A stretch of 64,000 bases of DNA from Sphaerotilus natans (GTDB lineage Bacteria > Pseudomonadota > Gammaproteobacteria > Burkholderiales > Burkholderiaceae_C): NCBI RefSeq assembly GCF_900156335.1, contig NZ_FTMZ01000003.1:1-64000 (forward strand), read 5' to 3'. Shown in pieces: positions 59,628 to 64,000 of the stretch (within the stretch, counting starts at the first letter, position 1; every line of letters starts with the position of its first letter). The position numbers and the translations under genes were made by a program. Under the pieces are notes generated by a model. It did no database searches. It was not told the DNA's origin and saw only the letters and a list, made by a program, of their open reading frames with translations.

Positions 59628-60134
59628 ATGTCCCTGTCCCTTTCTTCCCCCCGTTCTCTCGTCCTGGCCCTGTTCGGCACCGCCTGCCTGATCGGCAGCC
59701 TGCCGGCCAGCGCCTCCACCGCCGCGAAGAAGAAGCCGGCCGCGCCGGTCGAGGCGCCGCTGGCCGATCTGGCGCCCGAGCAGGTCGCCAACGCCGAGCG
59801 CGTGCATGTCGGCGATCAGGACTGCGAGTTCCGCCAGCAGGTCAAGGTGCAGCGCCACCACGCCAAGGATGGCTATTTCCACCTGAACTTCAAGGGCAAG
59901 CAGTACACGATGGCGCCGGAGCCGACCACCACCGGCGCGGTCCGCCTCGAGGACAAGAAGAACGGTCTGGTCTGGATCCAGATTGCCAACAAGTCGATGC
60001 TGATGAATGCCCGCGCCGGCCAGCGCCTGGTCGACGAATGCGTGCATCCGAACCAGAAGATGCCGCCGGCAGCGCCGGTCGATCCGGTCACTTCGGCGGT
60101 CTCGACGGCTGAACCGGTTGCGCAGGCCCGCTGA
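59628..60134 (+). CDS. Secreted small protein of unknown function
   Basis: A 168-residue protein with a signal peptide (SLVLALFGTACLIGSLPASASA-like, cut near residue 29) and a lysine/alanine/proline linker. The mature part has a beta-rich core (GYFHLNFKGKQYTMAPEPTT; NGLVWIQIANKSMLMNAR) with two cysteines (DCEFRQQ; VDECVHP) that may form a disulfide. It weakly recalls MliC lysozyme inhibitors, but I cannot confirm this. ATG at 59628 has GGAG upstream; a TTG at 59601 is unlikely. It stands between the CitE-like gene and acnB. Confidence 0.72.
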   Translation: MSLSLSSPRSLVLALFGTACLIGSLPASASTAAKKKPAAPVEAPLADLAPEQVANAERVHVGDQDCEFRQQVKVQRHHAKDGYFHLNFKGKQYTMAPEPTTTGAVRLEDKKNGLVWIQIANKSMLMNARAGQRLVDECVHPNQKMPPAAPVDPVTSAVSTAEPVAQAR

Positions 60135-60181
60135 GGTGTTGCAGTGACACCCGTCGATCCCGATCTGGTACATCCCGCCTC

Positions 60182-60209
60182 TTGGCAAGTCTTATATAAG
60201 ACATAAAAT
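60182..60209 (+). promoter_or_regulatory. acnB promoter overlapping the TCA operator
   Basis: TTGGCA (60182-60187) and TAAAAT (60204-60209) with 16 bases between form a good promoter. The palindrome GTCTTATATAAGAC (60189-60202) fills the spacer exactly and matches the site upstream of mdh/gntR over 18 bases. A bound protein would block RNA polymerase, so repression is likely. Confidence 0.7.
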
Positions 60210-60284
60210 ACCGGACTAACCCCAGCCCAGGGTCACCCGGCCCGACAGTCGGCCGGGGCACCGCCACACCGCACGGAGCTCTTC

Positions 60285-62876
60285 ATGCTGCAAGCCTATC
60301 GCCAACACGTCGCCGAACGCGCCGCCCTCGGCATTCCGCCGCTCGCACTCGATGCCAAGCAGGTCGCCGAGCTGATCGAGCTGATCAAGAACCCGCCGGC
60401 CGGCGAGGAGGCGTTCCTGGTGGAGCTGCTGACGCACCGCGTGCCGCCGGGCGTGGACGATGCCGCCAAGGTCAAGGCCAGCTTCCTGGCTGCGGTCGCT
60501 CATGGCGAGCTGGCCGTCGGTCTGGTCTCGAAGGCCAAGGCCACCGAGCTGCTGGGCACCATGGTCGGTGGCTACAACGTGCAGCCGCTGATCGAGCTGC
60601 TCGATGACGCCGAGGTCGCTGGCATCGCCGCCGACGGTCTGAAGAAGACCCTGCTGATGTTCGACTACTTCAACGACGTCGCCGCCAAGGCCAAGGCGGG
60701 CAACGCCAAGGCGCAGGAAGTGATGCAGTCGTGGGCCGACGCCGAGTGGTTCACCAGCCGCCCGGAAGTGCCGAAGTCGATCACCGTGACCGTGTTCAAG
60801 GTGCCTGGCGAGACCAACACCGACGACCTGTCGCCGGCCCCGGACGCCACCACCCGTCCGGACATCCCGATGCACTATCTGGCGATGCTGAAGAACACCC
60901 GTCCTGACGCGGCCTTCAAGCCGGAAGAGGACGGCAAGCGCGGCCCGATCCAGTTCATCGAGGACCTGAAGAAGAAGGGCAACCTCGTCGCCTACGTCGG
61001 CGACGTGGTCGGCACCGGCTCCAGCCGCAAGTCGGCCACCAACTCGGTGGTCTGGGCGACCGGCCAGGACATTCCCTTCGTGCCGAACAAGCGCTTCGGC
61101 GGCGTGACGCTGGGCGGCAAGATCGCGCCGATCTTCTTCAACACCCAGGAAGACTCCGGCTCGCTGCCGATCGAGGTCGACGTGTCGAAGCTGGAAATGG
61201 GCGACGTCATCGACGTGCTGCCCTATGACGGCAAGATCACCAAGAACGGCGAGACGGTGGCCGAGTTCTCGCTCAAGAGCGACGTGCTGCTCGACGAAGT
61301 GCGCGCCGGCGGCCGCATCAACCTGATCATCGGCCGCTCGCTGACCGCCAAGGCCCGCGAGGCGCTGGGTCTGCCGGCCTCGACGCTGTTCCGTCTGCCG
61401 AAGGCTCCGGCCGCCAGCACGGCCGGCTTCACGCTGGCGCAGAAGATGGTCGGCCGCGCCTGCGGTCTGCCGGAAGGCCAGGGCGTGCGCCCGGGCACCT
61501 ACTGCGAGCCGAAGATGACCACCGTCGGCAGCCAGGACACCACCGGCCCGATGACCCGCGACGAGCTGAAGGACCTGGCCTGCCTGGGCTTCTCGGCCGA
61601 TCTGGTCATGCAGTCCTTCTGCCACACCGCCGCCTATCCGAAGCCGGTGGACGTGAAGATGCACCGCGAGCTGCCCAAGTTCATCGCCAACCGCGGTGGC
61701 GTGGCGCTGCGCCCGGGCGACGGCGTGATCCACAGCTGGCTGAACCGCCTGCTGCTGCCCGACACCGTCGGCACCGGCGGCGACTCGCACACCCGTTTCC
61801 CGATCGGCATTTCCTTCCCCGCTGGCTCGGGCCTGGTGGCCTTCGGCGCCGCCACTGGCGTGATGCCGCTGGACATGCCTGAATCGGTGCTGGTGCGCTT
61901 CAAGGGCACGATGCAGCCGGGCATCACGCTGCGCGATCTGGTGCACGCCATTCCGCTGTACGCGATCAAGGCCGGTCTGCTGACCGTCGAGAAGAAGGGC
62001 AAGAAGAACGTCTTCTCGGGCCGCGTGCTGGAGATCGAAGGTCTGCCGGACCTGAAGGTCGAACAGGCCTTCGAGCTGTCGGACGCCGCCGCCGAGCGCT
62101 CGGCCGCCGCCTGCACGGTGCAGCTCAACCCCGAGCCGATCGCCGAGTACCTGCGCTCGAACATCGTTCTGATGAAGAACATGATCGCCGACGGCTACGC
62201 TGACGCCAAGACGCTGGCCCGCCGCATCGAGAAGGTCGAGCAGTGGCTGGCCGATCCGAAGCTGCTGAAGGCCGACGCCGACGCCGAGTACGCCGCCGTC
62301 ATCGAGATCGATCTGGCCGACATCAAGGAGCCGATCGTCTGCTGCCCGAACGACCCGGACGACGCCAAGTTCATGTCCGAAGTCACCGGCACCCAGATCG
62401 ATGAAGTCTTCGTCGGTTCGTGCATGACCAACATCGGTCACTTCCGCGCCGCCGGCGAGATCCTGAAGGGCAAGAAGGACATCCCGGTGCGCCTGTGGGT
62501 GGCTCCGCCGACCAAGATGGACGCCTCCGAGCTGACCAAGGAAGGCTACTACGCCACCCTGGGCGGCGCCGGCGCGCGCATGGAAATGCCGGGCTGCTCG
62601 CTGTGCATGGGCAACCAGGCGCAGATCAAGGAAGGCTCGACCGCGATGTCGACCTCCACCCGCAACTTCCCGAACCGCCTGGGCAAGAACACCAACGTGT
62701 TCCTGGGCTCGGCGGAGCTGGCCGCGGTGTGCTCGAAGCTGGGCCGCATCCCGACGGTCGAGGAGTACATGGCCGAGATCGGCGTCGTCACCAAGAATGC
62801 CGACAAGATCTACAAGTACATGAACTTCGACCAGATCGAGGAATATGTCGAGAATGCCAAGGGCGTGAACGCCTGA
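60285..62876 (+). CDS. acnB: Aconitate hydratase B
   Basis: An 863-residue AcnB: an N-terminal HEAT-like domain ([25 protein letters not shown]), the swivel domain, then domains 1-3 with the cluster cysteines ([31 protein letters not shown]). It isomerises citrate and isocitrate, and in the apo form AcnB binds RNA as an iron-responsive regulator in E. coli. GGAG precedes the ATG. It is controlled by the operator-promoter described at 60182. Confidence 0.96.
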   Translation: MLQAYRQHVAERAALGIPPLALDAKQVAELIELIKNPPAGEEAFLVELLTHRVPPGVDDAAKVKASFLAAVAHGELAVGLVSKAKATELLGTMVGGYNVQPLIELLDDAEVAGIAADGLKKTLLMFDYFNDVAAKAKAGNAKAQEVMQSWADAEWFTSRPEVPKSITVTVFKVPGETNTDDLSPAPDATTRPDIPMHYLAMLKNTRPDAAFKPEEDGKRGPIQFIEDLKKKGNLVAYVGDVVGTGSSRKSATNSVVWATGQDIPFVPNKRFGGVTLGGKIAPIFFNTQEDSGSLPIEVDVSKLEMGDVIDVLPYDGKITKNGETVAEFSLKSDVLLDEVRAGGRINLIIGRSLTAKAREALGLPASTLFRLPKAPAASTAGFTLAQKMVGRACGLPEGQGVRPGTYCEPKMTTVGSQDTTGPMTRDELKDLACLGFSADLVMQSFCHTAAYPKPVDVKMHRELPKFIANRGGVALRPGDGVIHSWLNRLLLPDTVGTGGDSHTRFPIGISFPAGSGLVAFGAATGVMPLDMPESVLVRFKGTMQPGITLRDLVHAIPLYAIKAGLLTVEKKGKKNVFSGRVLEIEGLPDLKVEQAFELSDAAAERSAAACTVQLNPEPIAEYLRSNIVLMKNMIADGYADAKTLARRIEKVEQWLADPKLLKADADAEYAAVIEIDLADIKEPIVCCPNDPDDAKFMSEVTGTQIDEVFVGSCMTNIGHFRAAGEILKGKKDIPVRLWVAPPTKMDASELTKEGYYATLGGAGARMEMPGCSLCMGNQAQIKEGSTAMSTSTRNFPNRLGKNTNVFLGSAELAAVCSKLGRIPTVEEYMAEIGVVTKNADKIYKYMNFDQIEEYVENAKGVNA

Positions 62877-62919
62877 GTCGCGTTCTGTGCGGATCGCTGA
62901 GGTCCGCCTGATCGACACG

Positions 62920-62942
62920 ACGGCCCTGCGGGGCCGTTTTTC
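62920..62942 (+). terminator. Rho-independent terminator of acnB
   Basis: ACGGCCC-TGCG-GGGCCGT is followed by a T-run (TTTTTC). Perfect 7-bp stem with a tetraloop, 44 bases after the acnB stop. It separates acnB from pxpB. Confidence 0.85.
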
Positions 62943-62974
62943 ATGGGCCGGACGAACCGGCCAGGGAGAACACG

Positions 62975-63700
62975 GTGAAGCTGCTGCCGCTGGGTGATGC
63001 GGCCTGGACGCTCGAGTTCGGCCGCCACCTCGATCCGGCGCTGGCCGAGCAGGTGGCGCGGCTGGCGGCGCGGGTGCGGGCGGCCTGCCTGCCCGGCGTG
63101 GTCGATCTGGTGCCGACGCTGCGCTCGCTGACGGTGCATTTCGAGCCCGAGGCGGTCGAGGCCGAGCTGCTGGGCGCGCAGCTGCTGGCGCTGGCGGCCG
63201 ACGACGATGCCGCCGACGCGACCGGGCGCTGCTGGCGGCTGCCGATCTGCACCGAGCCGGCGCTGGCCCCCGATCTGGCGGAGCTGGCGGCCCGGGTCGG
63301 TCTCGCGCCGCAGGCGGTGCGAGCGCTGCTGTGCGGCACGACGCTGCGGGTCGGGCTGATCGGCTTCATGCCTGGATTTCCCTACCTGATCGGTCTGCCG
63401 CAGGCACTGCACCTGCCGCGCCGCGCCACGCCGCGCACCCGGGTGCCGACGGGCTCGGTCGCGCTGGCGGCCGGCCTGTGCGGCGTCTATCCCTGGGACA
63501 GTCCGGGCGGCTGGTGGCTGGTCGGGCATCTGCCGCTGCCGCTGTTCGAGGCAGATCATCCGCAGGCGCCGGCCTGGCTGGCGGCCGGTGACCGGCTGTG
63601 CTGGCAGCCGGTCGATGCCGCGACCCACGCGGCGCTGGCGGCCGATTGGGCCGCCGGGCGGCTGCGGCGCGAGGACTTCCTGATGCCGGAGGAGGCATGA
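62975..63700 (+). CDS. pxpB: 5-oxoprolinase subunit PxpB
   Basis: A 241-residue KipI/allophanate-hydrolase-subunit-1-like protein. GFMPGFPYLIGLPQALHLPRRATPRTRVPTGSVALAAGLCGVYPWDSPGGWWLVG is the diagnostic cyclophilin-like core. With PxpA and PxpC it opens 5-oxoproline with ATP. The GTG start at 62975 has GGGAGA upstream. Its stop overlaps pxpC (ATGA). Confidence 0.92.
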   Translation: MKLLPLGDAAWTLEFGRHLDPALAEQVARLAARVRAACLPGVVDLVPTLRSLTVHFEPEAVEAELLGAQLLALAADDDAADATGRCWRLPICTEPALAPDLAELAARVGLAPQAVRALLCGTTLRVGLIGFMPGFPYLIGLPQALHLPRRATPRTRVPTGSVALAAGLCGVYPWDSPGGWWLVGHLPLPLFEADHPQAPAWLAAGDRLCWQPVDAATHAALAADWAAGRLRREDFLMPEEA

Positions 63701-64000
63701 GGCGGGAGGCGCACGACGGCGGCCTCGAGGTGATCCGGGGCGGCATCGGCTGCACGGTGCAGGATGCCGGCCGCGTCGGTCATCGGCATGAGGGCGTGGC
63801 GCTGTCGGGCTGGCTGGACGGCTGGATGGCGGGCGCGGCCAATGTGCTGGCGGGCAACCCGCCGCAGGCGGCCTGCCTGGAATGGCGCGGTCCTGCGCTG
63901 CGGCTGCGGGTAGCGCAGGGGCCGGTGCGGGTGGCGGTGGCGGGCGGCGCCGCCGCCTGGGCAAGCGATGCGCAGGCGCGCCCGCAGCCGCTGCCGCCCT
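63697..64000 (+). CDS. pxpC: 5-oxoprolinase subunit PxpC, N-terminal fragment
   Basis: The first 101 residues of an allophanate-hydrolase-subunit-2-like protein, running off the right edge. LEVIRGGIGCTVQDAGRVGHRHEGVALSG and NPPQAACLEW-type segments match PxpC (AHS2) N-termini. It is translationally coupled to pxpB. pxpA may follow outside the window. Confidence 0.88.
   Translation, partial: MRREAHDGGLEVIRGGIGCTVQDAGRVGHRHEGVALSGWLDGWMAGAANVLAGNPPQAACLEWRGPALRLRVAQGPVRVAVAGGAAAWASDAQARPQPLPP

Noticed and set aside
60216-62918. 900-codon antisense frame over acnB
   Set aside because: Shadow of acnB, no motif.

Overview
The window is very GC-rich, densely packed bacterial DNA. The gene content and order (mcm-meaB-pccBA, hisIE-HIT-tatABC-degS, sdhCDAB-sdhE-gltA with a divergent GntR gene and mdh, and flhBAF-fliA) point to a betaproteobacterium of the order Burkholderiales, most like the Leptothrix/Sphaerotilus/Rubrivivax branch. 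That placement is inferred from gene content. I see no tRNA, rRNA, insertion sequence, CRISPR array or prophage. No gap without a gene exceeds about 300 bases.

Layout: (1) 1-13.6 kb is a propionate module. It holds the sucC start, a GntR/FCD regulator, methylmalonyl-CoA mutase with its chaperone MeaB, both propionyl-CoA carboxylase subunits, a VOC-family epimerase candidate, a bioF-P450 pair that may feed biotin to the carboxylase, and propionyl-CoA synthetase PrpE. Together these convert propionate to succinyl-CoA, next to succinyl-CoA synthetase. (2) 13.6-15.4 kb has a zeta-toxin-like kinase with an overlapping small partner gene behind a symmetric control region, then ybiB. (3) 15.4-25.2 kb is a nitrate assimilation locus: catalytic nitrate reductase, its FAD subunit, a PP2C phosphatase-protein kinase fusion, a nitrate transporter, a receiver-ANTAR-(NarX-like)2 regulator and a degenerate GGDEF protein. 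The transporter leader has a sigma-54-type promoter and a hexaloop hairpin of the ANTAR-target kind.

(4) 25.2-40.1 kb is mostly housekeeping: an FtsX-type permease, a LigB-type dioxygenase, a Nif3-like protein, a DegS-like protease, tatABC, HIT, hisIE, pdxA, ubiA, a GGDEF-EAL protein, oxyR and a di-haem cytochrome c. (5) 40.1-51.0 kb holds the copper ATPase copA, then flhB-flhA-flhF-(P-loop-less flhG-like)-fliA and a soluble chemoreceptor.

(6) 51.2-62.9 kb holds TCA-cycle genes: gltA, sdhE, sdhBADC, a GntR/UTRA regulator, mdh, a CitE-like lyase and acnB. An almost identical palindromic operator (GTCTTATATAAGAC) lies in front of the gntR/mdh pair and in front of acnB, suggesting a local TCA regulon. 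(7) 62.9 kb to the end starts a 5-oxoprolinase pxpBC operon.

The strongest candidates for something new are the nitrate-responsive antitermination system, the two palindrome-defined regulons (propionate and TCA), the controlled zeta-kinase pair, the coupled bioF-P450 genes and the FlhG-like protein that lacks its ATP-binding loop. Regulatory sites were found by eye and are inferences.
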